Shown here: positions 42,279-51,288 of the stretch, piece after piece | Numbering within the stretch: the stretch's first letter is position 1 | How the letters are laid out: each line of letters begins with the position of its first letter | NCBI GenBank assembly: GCA_023387735.1 | Contig: JAEWHP010000014.1 | Coordinates: 1 to 64,000, forward strand | Reading direction: 5' to 3' | Source of the DNA: Pseudomonadota bacterium | Lineage (GTDB): Bacteria; Pseudomonadota; Alphaproteobacteria; Rhizobiales; Xanthobacteraceae | Length of the DNA: 64,000 nucleotides | Translations under genes and position numbers: made by a program | Notes under the pieces: generated by a model | Told to the model about the DNA's origin: nothing | Seen by the model: only the letters and a program-made list of their open reading frames with translations | Database searches by the model: none

Positions 42279-42722
42279 ATGCTGAACGACATTTACAACA
42301 AGCGGATCATCGAATTGGCGGGGAATATCCCCCGCCTTGGCCGCCTCCCCGACCCCCATGCCAGCGCCACCGCCCACTCCAAACTGTGCGGTTCCACGGT
42401 CAAGATCGACCTCAAGATGGACGGCCCCGTCGTCAGCGACTTCGCCCACGACGTGAAGGCCTGCGCGCTGGGCCAGGCCTCCTCCTCGATCATGGCGAGC
42501 CACGTGGTCGGCTCGACCGCGGGGGAGCTGCGCGAACTGCGCGAGACCATGCGCAAAATGCTGAAGGAAAACGGCACCCCGCCGCAAGGCAAATGGGCCG
42601 ACCTCGCGCTGCTCGAACCGGTGCGGGACTACAAGGCGCGTCACGCCTCGACCATGCTGACCTTCGATGCCGTGGTCGATGCCATCGGCCAGATCGAAGC
42701 CAGGGCCAAGCAGCCGGCGTAG
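42279..42722 (+). CDS. NifU/IscU-like iron-sulfur scaffold-type protein
   Basis: The product has 147 residues. The IscU-like fold is clear: YNKRIIELAGNIPRLGRLP, SKLCGSTVKIDLKMD (first ligand Cys), DFAHDVKACALGQASSSIMASHVVG (second Cys) and a C-terminal VRDYKARHASTMLTFDAVVDAI. The usual third Cys (RxKC) is replaced by His/Ser (RHAS), so three-Cys cluster assembly as in IscU is not preserved. It is divergent from folE. A specialised Fe-S or related role is likely, not proven. Confidence 0.85.
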   Translation: MLNDIYNKRIIELAGNIPRLGRLPDPHASATAHSKLCGSTVKIDLKMDGPVVSDFAHDVKACALGQASSSIMASHVVGSTAGELRELRETMRKMLKENGTPPQGKWADLALLEPVRDYKARHASTMLTFDAVVDAIGQIEARAKQPA

Positions 42723-42738
42723 GGCGTAGGCCTTCCTC

Positions 42739-42796
42739 GTCATTCCGGGGCGCGCAAAGCGCGAACCCGGAATGACGACTTCAATTCCGGAATGAC
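42739..42796. repeat. interspersed palindromic repeat, shortened copy 4
   Basis: GTCATTCCGGGGCGCGC and CGCGAACCCGGAATGACG are retained, and a second AATTCCGGAATGACG follows, but the central arm of the long palindrome is missing. It lies between the convergent NifU-like and periplasmic protein genes. Confidence 0.75.
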
Positions 42797-42812
42797 GGCT
42801 TCGGTTGAAGCT

Positions 42813-43742
42813 TCACTTCTGCGGCTGCGCCGGCGCGGTCGCGGCACCGCCGGTCGGGGCCGTGGCCTCGGCGGTCTTGGTCGATTTGCCTGGTTGGGCC
42901 TGCGCCTCGCCCTCGACGGCGGAACTGACGAAACGGTCCTGCACGGGCTTGGACGGCTTCGCGTCGGCCATCGGCACGCCTGCATTGTCATGCGGGAACA
43001 CATCGGCGGCCGAGTCTGTGGTGACGAGATTCGCCAGCCGCAATTCGGCGCGCGACATCCGGTGCAGATCTTCCCACGGCGGCACGCTGAGCGCGAGCGA
43101 CAGCAGATCGCCGGTGCCGCCCATGTCGAAGGTGTATTTGGCAAGGCGGCCGATGTCGCGCTCCACGATCATCAGATCCTGGGCGGTGTAGGTCGCGGCC
43201 TTGGCATCGTCGGCACGATCGCCCATCCAGATCTGATGGACGCGGACATGCGCCGTGGGCGGCACGTACCGGGTCTTGCCGGCAAGCAGCAGGAACGCGC
43301 ACATCGATTCGCAATAGGCCTCCGGCACAACCCGCGCGCGTTCGCCCTGCTTCCGCACGGTGGCGCCGACGGTGGTCAGGGCGCCGAGACTGCGGAAGCG
43401 CCGGCCAAGCGCAATAGCGTCATTCACAGAACCGCCGCTCGAATCCAGCACGATGGTTGCGCCGCCGAGTTGGCGATCCCTGGCGAAATCGTCGAACGCC
43501 TTGGGGCTATCCGCCGTGACGATGCCGACCGCCGAGACCCAGCCCTTGCAATCCGGCTGGCAGCCAACCCAAGTGAACTGCATCGGCTGCTTGCGTTCCT
43601 CGAGGGTGCCGCCGGCATAGGCCGAATTGCCGAGCGTCGTGATCGCGCCGGGCAGTGCGAGACACAGGGCGGTGGCGCCGAGGAGCGCCCAGCCGCGAAA
43701 TTTCAGCGACGTCAGAAGCCTCAATTTGGTTCCTTCCCCCAA
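42813..43742 (-). CDS. exported Clp/crotonase-fold-like protein (COG3904 type)
   Basis: The product has 309 residues. A signal peptide or anchor (LRLLTSLKFRGWALLGATALCLALPGAI) is followed by a ClpP-like fold: FDDFARDRQLGGATIVLDSSGGSVNDAIALGRRF, then YCESMCAFLLLAGKTRYV, where the nucleophile position of Clp proteases falls in the SMCAF segment, and ARVRVHQIWMG-type strand with His. The C-terminal 60 residues are Ala/Pro/Lys-rich and disordered. Homologues are called predicted periplasmic proteins; proteolytic activity has not been shown. Confidence 0.75.
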   Translation of the reverse strand: MGEGTKLRLLTSLKFRGWALLGATALCLALPGAITTLGNSAYAGGTLEERKQPMQFTWVGCQPDCKGWVSAVGIVTADSPKAFDDFARDRQLGGATIVLDSSGGSVNDAIALGRRFRSLGALTTVGATVRKQGERARVVPEAYCESMCAFLLLAGKTRYVPPTAHVRVHQIWMGDRADDAKAATYTAQDLMIVERDIGRLAKYTFDMGGTGDLLSLALSVPPWEDLHRMSRAELRLANLVTTDSAADVFPHDNAGVPMADAKPSKPVQDRFVSSAVEGEAQAQPGKSTKTAEATAPTGGAATAPAQPQK

Positions 43743-43970
43743 GCCCCATAAACGAGCAACGGCAATGGCCCCACTTCAACGCGACATGATTCTGTCATTC
43801 CGGCGTTATCAAAACGGTACCTGCACAGTTGTGCGTCGTCCATAATACGTTTGCTGCACCGCCATCCGAAACGTGCGATTATTCGTGAAGTGTGGCGTAA
43901 ATATCTGCGCCCTTGAGTTCCGTGCCGAGGAACCCCGCAAAATTACGTACGTGATTGCAGCACCTTGCCC

Positions 43971-44327
43971 ATGTTCCGCTCATCGCACCATTCATCACCG
44001 CACTCTCCGCACTGTCCGGATTGCGCGACCGCAGTGCGGCGAATGCCGCGCAATTTCGGTCGCGCGCTGATCTGGATCTACCGGCACACGCTGTCGCTGC
44101 TCGTCGGCTACAACTGCAGGCACCTGCCGACATGCTCGGTCTATGGCGACGAAGCGATCGAGCGCTTCGGCCTGTGGGGCGGCGGCTGGATGACGCTGGC
44201 GCGGATCCTGCGCTGCCATCCCTTCGGCACGTCGGGGATCGACAACGTTCCCCTGACGAGGCCGCCGGGCGCGCGCTGGTATCTGCCGTGGCGCTACGGC
44301 CGCTGGCGCGGCGTCAACGGACCATGA
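43971..44327 (+). CDS. yidD: membrane protein insertion efficiency factor YidD
   Basis: The product has 118 residues. The YidD pattern GRALIWIYRHTLSLLVGYNCRHLPTCSVYGDEAIERFG followed by GGWMTLARILRCHPFGTSGID is present, including the three Cys characteristic of the family (NCRH, TCSVY, RCHPF). YidD acts with YidC at the inner membrane. The N-terminal 25 residues are unusual (His/Ser/Cys-rich); ATG 44043 (MPRNFGRAL) may be the real start. It is convergent with the gene at 44344. Confidence 0.9.
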   Translation: MFRSSHHSSPHSPHCPDCATAVRRMPRNFGRALIWIYRHTLSLLVGYNCRHLPTCSVYGDEAIERFGLWGGGWMTLARILRCHPFGTSGIDNVPLTRPPGARWYLPWRYGRWRGVNGP

Positions 44328-44343
44328 CGGCAAACGCGAAGCG

Positions 44344-45591
44344 TCAGCGCCAGAAGAAGGGAAATGGGCCGCCGCCTCTGGGCTGGGGACCTCCGCCGAC
44401 ATCCGCCGGCGGCCGCGGTCGTCGCGGACGCGGCGGCGCCGATGACCTTGGTGGCGGCGTATCGGCCGACGGCGTCGCGTCGGAACTGGCCGTGCCGTCG
44501 TCAGGCAACCTCACCGACAGCAGCAGGTTCGATTCAGGCGTCCGCCAGCGATAGCCGATGCCGAAGTCCATCGGCTGCGCGCGCCGGAACAGCGCGGCGT
44601 AGGATTCCTGATAGCGGCCGGGGAATTCATCGATCGGCCCGAGATAGCGGCCGAACGGGAAGAAGCGCCATTTCTTCGAACCGTAGTAAGCCAGCGGAAT
44701 CCCGGAATCATCCTGGATGATGGTAGCGCTGTTGACGAGCAGGAAGTCGCGCACGGTGGTGAAGTTGACGGAGTGCAGCAGATACGACGCGCTCTTGATC
44801 AGGCTGTTGCCGGGCGCAAGCGTCACGCAGAATTTCAGGAAACCGCTCGCCTTCACGCCGGAATTGGAAAGATCGGTCGAGAAATAGTAAAGCGTTCTTT
44901 CCTGGCCGTCGGTGCCGGCAAAGATGATGCGGGCGCCGCGCGCCGCGTTCGGCCCGGGATTTTCGCCGGCGAGATACATCGCGCCGTTGCTGTCCAGCGC
45001 AACCGGATCGACGCTCCTGATGGTCTTGCCCGAACGCGCCAGGAATACGTAGAGGATCGGCAAGGTGCCGCTGATCTGGCCCTCGCGCAGGTCGACCTTC
45101 ATCTCCTTGGTGATGAAGAAGCTGAAGCTCAGGATCGAACCCAGCGAACGCTCGACATTGTAGAGCGCCGACGCAATGCCGCCGCGCGGCAATCGCGTCA
45201 GGTCCGGAACCGATCCCACGGGCTCCAGCGCGCTCAGCACATAGGTCGTGGCCTTCGAATAGAAAACGTCGGCATAGAGAAAATCCGGGCCTGAGAACAT
45301 GTAGAACATGGTCGGCCGCGGGGCAGCGAGATTGGTGTCGGCCCACATTCGGATCTTCGAGAGCTGGCGCTGCTCAAGTTGCGCAAACGCGCCGTCGAAA
45401 AATTTCGCGTGGCGCTGCCATGCCGGATCCGTCGTCAGCGGTGTCAGCGGCGAGCCGGCGGACGGCATCATGCCGGCGAGAAACCTTGCGGTATCGTCCA
45501 CGGTCGCGGTATCGGCGCGACCGGGAAGCATGGCCGCGAACAGCATGATGGCAGCAAGTGCCGCAATGCGCAGATGATGCAGCGTATTCAT
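44344..45591 (-). CDS. exported protein of unknown family, coupled to an amino-acid permease
   Basis: The product has 415 residues. A signal peptide (MNTLHHLRIAALAAIMLFAAMLPGRAD) is followed by a globular part with ordered segments such as PTMFYMFSGPDFLYADVFY, YFSTDLSNSGVKASGFLKFC and SATIIQDDSGIPLAYYG. The C-terminal 60 residues are Pro/Gly/Arg-rich (APPRPRRPRPP). Homologues in rhizobia are unnamed. Its ATG overlaps the stop of the upstream permease (ATGA), so the two are translationally coupled; a shared transport role is possible but unproven. Confidence 0.75.
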   Translation of the reverse strand: MNTLHHLRIAALAAIMLFAAMLPGRADTATVDDTARFLAGMMPSAGSPLTPLTTDPAWQRHAKFFDGAFAQLEQRQLSKIRMWADTNLAAPRPTMFYMFSGPDFLYADVFYSKATTYVLSALEPVGSVPDLTRLPRGGIASALYNVERSLGSILSFSFFITKEMKVDLREGQISGTLPILYVFLARSGKTIRSVDPVALDSNGAMYLAGENPGPNAARGARIIFAGTDGQERTLYYFSTDLSNSGVKASGFLKFCVTLAPGNSLIKSASYLLHSVNFTTVRDFLLVNSATIIQDDSGIPLAYYGSKKWRFFPFGRYLGPIDEFPGRYQESYAALFRRAQPMDFGIGYRWRTPESNLLLSVRLPDDGTASSDATPSADTPPPRSSAPPRPRRPRPPADVGGGPQPRGGGPFPFFWR

Positions 45592-46961
45592 TCGCCACCC
45601 GCCGGTGCGGCCACGGGGCCGTCGCCTGCCCGCCCGCGAAAGACGGCGTAAATGACCAGGCCGGAAATCATGATCAGGATGCCGAGCGCCGACTGCAGCG
45701 GCCGTTCCGTCAACAGGTAGTACATCATGAAGCCGGTCACGAGCAGGAAAATCACGGGCGTCACCGGATAGCCCCAGGCGCGGTAGGGTCGCGGCAAATC
45801 GGGGCGCATGATGCGCAGCTTGATCACGCCGAGCACGGTGAAGAACGAGCAGAACAACAGCGCGAATTGGATGAAATCCAGCACGGCCTCGAAGCTGCGG
45901 GTGAACAGCAACAGGCTCGCCACCGTGAGCTGAAACAGGATGGCGTAGGACGGCGCGCCGCTGGCCGAGCGGGTCGCGAACGGCCGCAGCACCGGGATGT
46001 CCTCGCCCATCGTCATCATCACGCGCGGTCCGATCCACATCATGGCGCTGATCGAGGAGATCAGCCCGAAACAGATCATGGCGCCGACGATGCGGCCGCC
46101 GAACTCGCCGAAGATGTAGCTGCCGGAAATCCGGGCGACGTCGATCTGGCCGGCAAGCTTGTCGATCGGCGCGGTGTACAGAAACACGGCGTTGAGCGCG
46201 ACATACAGCACCAGCACGGCCAGCGTTCCGAAGAACATCGCGCGCGGCACGTTGCGCTCGGGCGACCTCACCTCGCCGATGATATAGGTCGCCGCGTTCC
46301 AGCCAGAGAACGAATACATCACGAACACGAGGCTGATCGCGAACGGCGCGCTGACGATATGCGCGAAGTCGGCAGAAGACGGCGCGAACGACACCGGCTG
46401 CGGCGTGGCGATGACAAATCCGCTGACGAGGAAGGCAAGGATCAGCAGGACCTTCAGGATGGTCGCGACCAGTTGGAACGTCGAGGAATGCTTGACGCCG
46501 GTCAGCATCACCAGCGACACCAGCCACACCACGCCTAGCGCGAGCGCGAGCGGCGGAGCATCCGGCAGCACCGACTTGCCGTACTCGCCGAACGCCATCG
46601 CCGCCAGCGCCACGGGCGCCGCGAAGCCGACAGTCGCCGAGACCCAGCCCGCCACGAAACCAAAGGCCGGGTGATAGGCCCGGCCGAGAAAATTGTACTC
46701 GCCGCTCGAGCGCGGAAACATCGCGCCGAGTTCGCCGTAGGAAAACACCCCGCACAGCGCGACGATGCCGCCGACGGTCCACAGCAACAGGATGGAAAAG
46801 CCCGACGGGATGTCCTTCACCTGGAAGCCGAGGCTGGTGAAGACGCCGACACCGATCATGTCGGCCACGACGATCGCAACTGCAACGAGAACCGAGACGG
46901 AGCTGTTGGGGCCGGCCAGCGCTCCGGGCCGGGCGACGCTACCCGTTTCTGATGCCGCCAT
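45588..46961 (-). CDS. APC-superfamily amino-acid permease
   Basis: The product has 457 residues with twelve or so transmembrane helices. The APC signature is in helix 1 (MIGVGVFTSLGFQ), with ALCGVFSYGELGAMFPRSSGEYNFLGRAYHPAFGF following, and the FVMYSFSGWNAATYIIGEVRSPERNVPRAMF segment of helices 6-7. These are usual for cation- or exchange-coupled amino-acid transporters of the LAT/APA type. The substrate is unknown. A CtrA-type box lies 75 bp upstream of its start. The exported protein downstream is coupled to it. Confidence 0.88.
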   Translation of the reverse strand: MAASETGSVARPGALAGPNSSVSVLVAVAIVVADMIGVGVFTSLGFQVKDIPSGFSILLLWTVGGIVALCGVFSYGELGAMFPRSSGEYNFLGRAYHPAFGFVAGWVSATVGFAAPVALAAMAFGEYGKSVLPDAPPLALALGVVWLVSLVMLTGVKHSSTFQLVATILKVLLILAFLVSGFVIATPQPVSFAPSSADFAHIVSAPFAISLVFVMYSFSGWNAATYIIGEVRSPERNVPRAMFFGTLAVLVLYVALNAVFLYTAPIDKLAGQIDVARISGSYIFGEFGGRIVGAMICFGLISSISAMMWIGPRVMMTMGEDIPVLRPFATRSASGAPSYAILFQLTVASLLLFTRSFEAVLDFIQFALLFCSFFTVLGVIKLRIMRPDLPRPYRAWGYPVTPVIFLLVTGFMMYYLLTERPLQSALGILIMISGLVIYAVFRGRAGDGPVAAPAGGE

Positions 46962-47034
46962 GACGGACCGTACCTTCAGCGCCCAACGCCCGGGGGCACA
47001 TCGTGCAGGTTGACAGCAATCAATTCAAGCAATG

Positions 47035-47049
47035 TTAACAAGGGTTTAA
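47035..47049. promoter_or_regulatory. CtrA-type box TTAA-N7-TTAA upstream of the APC permease
   Basis: TTAA-CAAGGGT-TTAA on the plus strand; on the minus strand it reads TTAA-ACCCTTG-TTAAC, the full consensus, 74 bp upstream of the permease ATG. It is also about 200 bp upstream of the rightward hydrolase-like gene. Confidence 0.5.
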
Positions 47050-47255
47050 ATCGAGCGCGAAATCGGTTCCATGATACCGTCCGCAACGCTCGATTGCGAA
47101 AACATCGTGACGGTCCCACATTCGCGACACGATTTCATGGTCTCCTCAGCGCTTCCGGATGGGGAGTTTTTCCGGAAGTTTAACGCCGCCCGTACGGGTG
47201 CGCGCGTACGCTGATCCACGGTGGATCTTGGGTGGATTCTTGGGGCGATGGGTGG

Positions 47256-48572
47256 ATGGTCGGAGCCAATCCGAAATTCCAGACAGATGATTGCGTGAGG
47301 CAGCCGTCTTCCCCGGCGACGCCGCGTCGTGCCCGCCGCCTTCGATGGCACTGGGTCGCGATGGCCGCACTGCTCGTGCCGCTATCCATCGCGATCGTCC
47401 AATACGACAAGTCGCCCGGCGCCGCAGCGCTGGCAGCGAACACTGAAGGCGCTCACGCCATGAGCGGGAAGGCGCAGGTAGCGGCCGATACATTCGAGGA
47501 CCGTTTCCCGCAGCCGAAATTCGCCGATCGCTTCCCGACCGCCAACGAAAGCCTGCTCCAGATGTCGCGCGAGGTCGCACTTGCGCCTCAGCAGCGCACG
47601 GGGCGCACCGACCCCGTGCGGGTCGCGTCGCTGACGCCAACGTTGAACCTGCCCGCTCCCACCGAGCGCGAGGAGCTGACCACGCTAATCAGCATGAAAT
47701 CATCGGCCTTCCCCTATTTCGGCAACAACCCCCGCTCCGAAGCGCCGTTCCTCAACATCTCCAAGGGCGACCGCAAGGGGCGTCGCAGCAACAACGGCCG
47801 GGTCTACTGGCAGGACGAGACCTACAACGACAGCCGCGTGCTGGTGCACGTCCCCGAGACGTTCGACGTCCGCAAGCCGGGCGTGATCGTGGTGTTCTTC
47901 CACGGCAACGGGGCGACGCTGGAACGCGATGTTCGCGACCGGCAACTGGTGCCGCAGCAGATTTCGGATTCCGGCGTCAACGCCGTGCTGCTGGCGCCCC
48001 AGCTCGCGGTGAACGCCGCCGATTCCAGCGCGGGCAAGTTCTGGCAGCCGGGCGGCTTCAAGCGCTTCATCGATGAGTCGGCCGGCCACCTCGCCCGCCT
48101 CTACGGCGATCCGAAATCGGCCCAGGCGTTCGCCAACCTGCCGATCGTGATCGTCGGCTACAGCGGCGGCTTCGTGCCGACCGCCTGGAGCCTCGAGGTC
48201 GGCGGCATCCCGAACCGCGTCCGCGGCGTGTTCCTGCTCGACGCCGTCTACGGCGAACTGGACAAGTTCGCGTCGTGGATCGAGAAAAACCGTACCGGCT
48301 TCTTCGTCAGCTCGTACACCCGCTACACCAAGCGGCGAGACCTGGAACTGATGCAGATGCTGCGCGACAAGGGCATTGCAGTCAGCGAAAGCATGGACGG
48401 ACCATTGCGGCCCGGCAGCGTGGTGTTCGTGCAAACCCGCGACGGCATCACCCATCGCAACTACGTGACGCAGGCCTGGACCGAACATCCGGTCAAGGAA
48501 GTGCTGGTCAAGATGGCGGCAACGCCCGCGCTGACCAGGGTTGCCAGCGCGCCGTGGGCAACGAACCGATAG
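47256..48572 (+). CDS. exported or membrane-anchored alpha/beta-hydrolase-like protein
   Basis: The product has 438 residues with one hydrophobic N-terminal segment (HWVAMAALLVPLSIAIVQY). The C-terminal half is an alpha/beta hydrolase: VIVVFFHGNGATLERDV (oxyanion strand), IVIVGYSGGFVPTAWSLEVGG with nucleophile elbow GYSGG, LLDAVYGEL and THRNYVTQAW with a possible catalytic His. The middle (about 85-180) is of low complexity. Start: ATG 47256 was taken; an in-frame GTG at 47232 is an alternative. Role unknown. Confidence 0.75.
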   Translation: MVGANPKFQTDDCVRQPSSPATPRRARRLRWHWVAMAALLVPLSIAIVQYDKSPGAAALAANTEGAHAMSGKAQVAADTFEDRFPQPKFADRFPTANESLLQMSREVALAPQQRTGRTDPVRVASLTPTLNLPAPTEREELTTLISMKSSAFPYFGNNPRSEAPFLNISKGDRKGRRSNNGRVYWQDETYNDSRVLVHVPETFDVRKPGVIVVFFHGNGATLERDVRDRQLVPQQISDSGVNAVLLAPQLAVNAADSSAGKFWQPGGFKRFIDESAGHLARLYGDPKSAQAFANLPIVIVGYSGGFVPTAWSLEVGGIPNRVRGVFLLDAVYGELDKFASWIEKNRTGFFVSSYTRYTKRRDLELMQMLRDKGIAVSESMDGPLRPGSVVFVQTRDGITHRNYVTQAWTEHPVKEVLVKMAATPALTRVASAPWATNR

Positions 48573-48583
48573 GCCGATTGCGC

Positions 48584-49018
48584 TACTTCGGCCTGGTCAG
48601 GATCACCGTCACGAGCGCCAGCGCGATAAACGCCACCGAGACGTGGCCTGAGGCCTAGATGAGATCCCGCGCGTACAGGAAGCCGCCGATCGCCGAGCCG
48701 ACGGCCTGCCCGATATAGAGCACCGACGTGTTGAGCGACACCGAGGCGGACGCGAGCGAGGGCGCCGTGCCGACCAGCCGCACCTGCTGCATCGAATTGG
48801 TGGAAGCAAAGCCCAGCCCCCGGATCGCGACGGATATCGCCATCAGCGGATAGATGCCGGCGCTGACGCCCAGCCGGTCACCCCGGTCAGCATCAACGCC
48901 GTGAACAGCACCGAAGTCTTCCACGCGCCCCAGGAATCGACGAAGAGCCGGTAACGAGGTTGCCGAGCATCAATGCAGTGGGGGCGAAGCGGCGCTCGAC
49001 ATGAGCGGCAAACGTCAC
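48584..49018 (-). pseudogene. decayed MFS transporter, C-terminal half
   Basis: Three reading frames, taken in order, rebuild the C-terminal half of a drug/sugar-type MFS permease: RFAPTALMLGNLVTG (frame 1, near 48990), FVDSWGAWKTSVLFTALMLTGVTG (frame 2), GIYPLMAISVAIRGLGFASTNSMQQVRLVGTAPSLASASVSLNTSVLYIGQAVGSAIGG (frame 3, broken here for reporting), and lastly GHVSVAFIALALVTVILTRPK ending at TAG 48584-48586. At least three frameshifts separate the pieces and no N-terminal half is present. It is a remnant. Confidence 0.75.
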
Positions 49019-49242
49019 ATGTTTCATGCAGATGCATGTAGACTGCAGCGCCACCAAAGGAAAGCGCGCGCTGCCCGACCATCTGTCATCGCTACCATGA
49101 GATTTGTTGATTTGACGCCGCCGAGCGGCCTCCGCACGTCCCCGACCGACAAATTGCCCGATTGCAGGAGCCGAATCCCCTGCTATACCGCTGTTCCCGC
49201 TTACCTGCGCTCGTTCGCAGGAGTGAGCTTACGGAGACGCCA

Positions 49243-51288
49243 ATGCCTGACAGCAATGCACCCGCATCGGGATTCCAATTTGGCCTTGCGAATTTGAAAC
49301 CGGCCGAACCCGTGCAAAAAATCACCCTCACCTTCCCCGATGGCGCCAAGCGCGAATATCCCAAGGACACCACGGGCTTCGATATCGCCAAGGGTATCTC
49401 GCCGTCGCTCGCCAAGCGCACCGTGGCGATGGCGCTGGACGGCGTGGTGGCCGACCTCAACGATCCGATTTCGCAGGACGCGAAGATCGAGCTGATCAAC
49501 CGCGACGATCCGCGCGCGCTGGAACTGATCCGCCACGATTGCGCGCATGTGCTGGCCGAGGCCGTGCAGTCGCTGTGGCCGGGCACGCAGGTGACGATCG
49601 GGCCCGTGATCGAGAACGGCTTCTACTACGACTTCTTCCGCAACGAGCCGTTCACGCCGGAAGACTTTGCCGCGATCGAAAAGAAGATGCGCGAGATCAT
49701 CGCGCGCGACAAGCCCTTCACCAAGGAAGTCTGGGATCGCGAGAAGACCAAGCAGGTGTTCCGCGACAAGGGCGAGGCGTTCAAGGTCGAACTGGTCGAC
49801 GCCATTCCCGGCGACGAGCCGATCAAGATCTATTTCCAGGGCGACTGGTTCGATCTCTGCCGCGGCCCGCATATGAGTTCGACCGGCAAGGTCGGCAACG
49901 CCTTCAAGCTGATGAAGGTGGCGGGCGCCTATTGGCGCGGCGACAGCAACAATCCGATGCTGACGCGCATCTACGGCACGGCCTTCGCCAAGCAGGAAGA
50001 GCTCGATGCCTACCTGAAGCAGATCGAGGAAGCCGAGAAGCGCGATCACCGCAGGCTCGGCCGCGAGCTCGACCTGTTTCATTTTCAGGAAGAAGGCCCC
50101 GGCGTGGTGTTCTGGCACCCGAAGGGCTGGACGGTGTTCCAGGCCCTGATCGCCTACATGCGCCGCCGCCTGACCGGCGACTACAGCGAGGTCAACGCAC
50201 CGCAGATCCTCGACAAGGTGCTGTGGGAGACTTCCGGCCACTGGGACTGGTACCGCGAGAACATGTTCGCGGCGCAATCCGCCGGCGACGAGGCCGAGGA
50301 CAAGCGCTGGTTTGCGCTCAAGCCGATGAACTGTCCGGGCCATGTGCAGATCTTCAAGCACGGGCTGAAGAGCTACCGCGACCTGCCCTTGCGTCTGGCC
50401 GAGTTCGGCGTTGTGCATCGCTATGAGCCCTCGGGCGCGATGCACGGCCTGATGCGCGTGCGCGGCTTTACCCAGGACGACGCGCACGTGTTCTGCACCG
50501 AAGCACAGCTCGCCGACGAGTGCCTCAAGATCAACGATCTCATCCTGTCGACCTATGCCGATTTCGGCTTCGACGGCGAACTCACGGTAAAGCTCTCGAC
50601 CCGGCCGGAGAAGCGCGTCGGTACCGACGAGATGTGGGATCATGCCGAGCGCGTGATGGCGACCGTGCTGTCGCAAATCCAGGCCAGCGGCAGCAACCGC
50701 ATCAAGACCGCGATCAACCCCGGCGAAGGCGCGTTCTACGGGCCGAAGTTCGAGTATGTGCTGCGCGACGCTATCGGCCGCGACTGGCAATGCGGCACCA
50801 CGCAGGTCGACTTCAACTTGCCGGAGCGCTTCGGTGCGTTCTACATCGATGCCGACGGCTCGAAGAAGGCGCCGGTGATGGTGCACCGCGCGATCTGCGG
50901 CTCGATGGAGCGCTTCATCGGCATCCTGATCGAGCATTTCGCCGGCAACTTCCCGCTATGGCTGGCGCCGACGCAAGTGCTGGTCACGACGATTACTTCC
51001 GAAGGCGACGAATACGCCAAGGTGGTTGCCGCCGCCGCGCGGCGCGCCGGCCTCCGGGTCGAGATCGACCTGCGCAACGAGAAGATCAACTACAAGGTCC
51101 GCGAGCACTCGCTGGCGAAGATCCCCGCCCTGCTGGTGGTCGGCAAGAAGGAAGCCGAATCCCATTCGGTCTCCGTCCGCCGGCTCGGCAGCGACGGCCA
51201 GAAAGTGATGCCGACCGACGAGGCGATCGCCGCACTGGTGGATGAAGCGACGCCACCGGACGTAAAACGGGCGCGGGCGGAGACTTAG
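49243..51288 (+). CDS. thrS: threonyl-tRNA synthetase
   Basis: The product has 681 residues. ThrRS charges tRNA-Thr. The N-terminal TGS domain (about 25-85) is followed by the editing domain with HDCAHVLAEAV and the conserved Cys/His set in DLCRGPH. The class II core has motif 2 (VHRYEPSGAMHGLMRVRGFTQDDAH) and motif 3 (HRAICGSMERFIGILIEH), with the Zn-type Cys in MNCPGH. The anticodon-binding domain starts at LAPTQVLV. ACGGAG precedes ATG 49243; the frame is open 27 codons further up but without homology. Confidence 0.97.
   Translation: MPDSNAPASGFQFGLANLKPAEPVQKITLTFPDGAKREYPKDTTGFDIAKGISPSLAKRTVAMALDGVVADLNDPISQDAKIELINRDDPRALELIRHDCAHVLAEAVQSLWPGTQVTIGPVIENGFYYDFFRNEPFTPEDFAAIEKKMREIIARDKPFTKEVWDREKTKQVFRDKGEAFKVELVDAIPGDEPIKIYFQGDWFDLCRGPHMSSTGKVGNAFKLMKVAGAYWRGDSNNPMLTRIYGTAFAKQEELDAYLKQIEEAEKRDHRRLGRELDLFHFQEEGPGVVFWHPKGWTVFQALIAYMRRRLTGDYSEVNAPQILDKVLWETSGHWDWYRENMFAAQSAGDEAEDKRWFALKPMNCPGHVQIFKHGLKSYRDLPLRLAEFGVVHRYEPSGAMHGLMRVRGFTQDDAHVFCTEAQLADECLKINDLILSTYADFGFDGELTVKLSTRPEKRVGTDEMWDHAERVMATVLSQIQASGSNRIKTAINPGEGAFYGPKFEYVLRDAIGRDWQCGTTQVDFNLPERFGAFYIDADGSKKAPVMVHRAICGSMERFIGILIEHFAGNFPLWLAPTQVLVTTITSEGDEYAKVVAAAARRAGLRVEIDLRNEKINYKVREHSLAKIPALLVVGKKEAESHSVSVRRLGSDGQKVMPTDEAIAALVDEATPPDVKRARAET

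Noticed and set aside
49201..50937. A 578-codon open frame on the minus strand inside thrS
   Set aside because: The thrS frame is fully conserved; the reverse frame has no start signal or domain.
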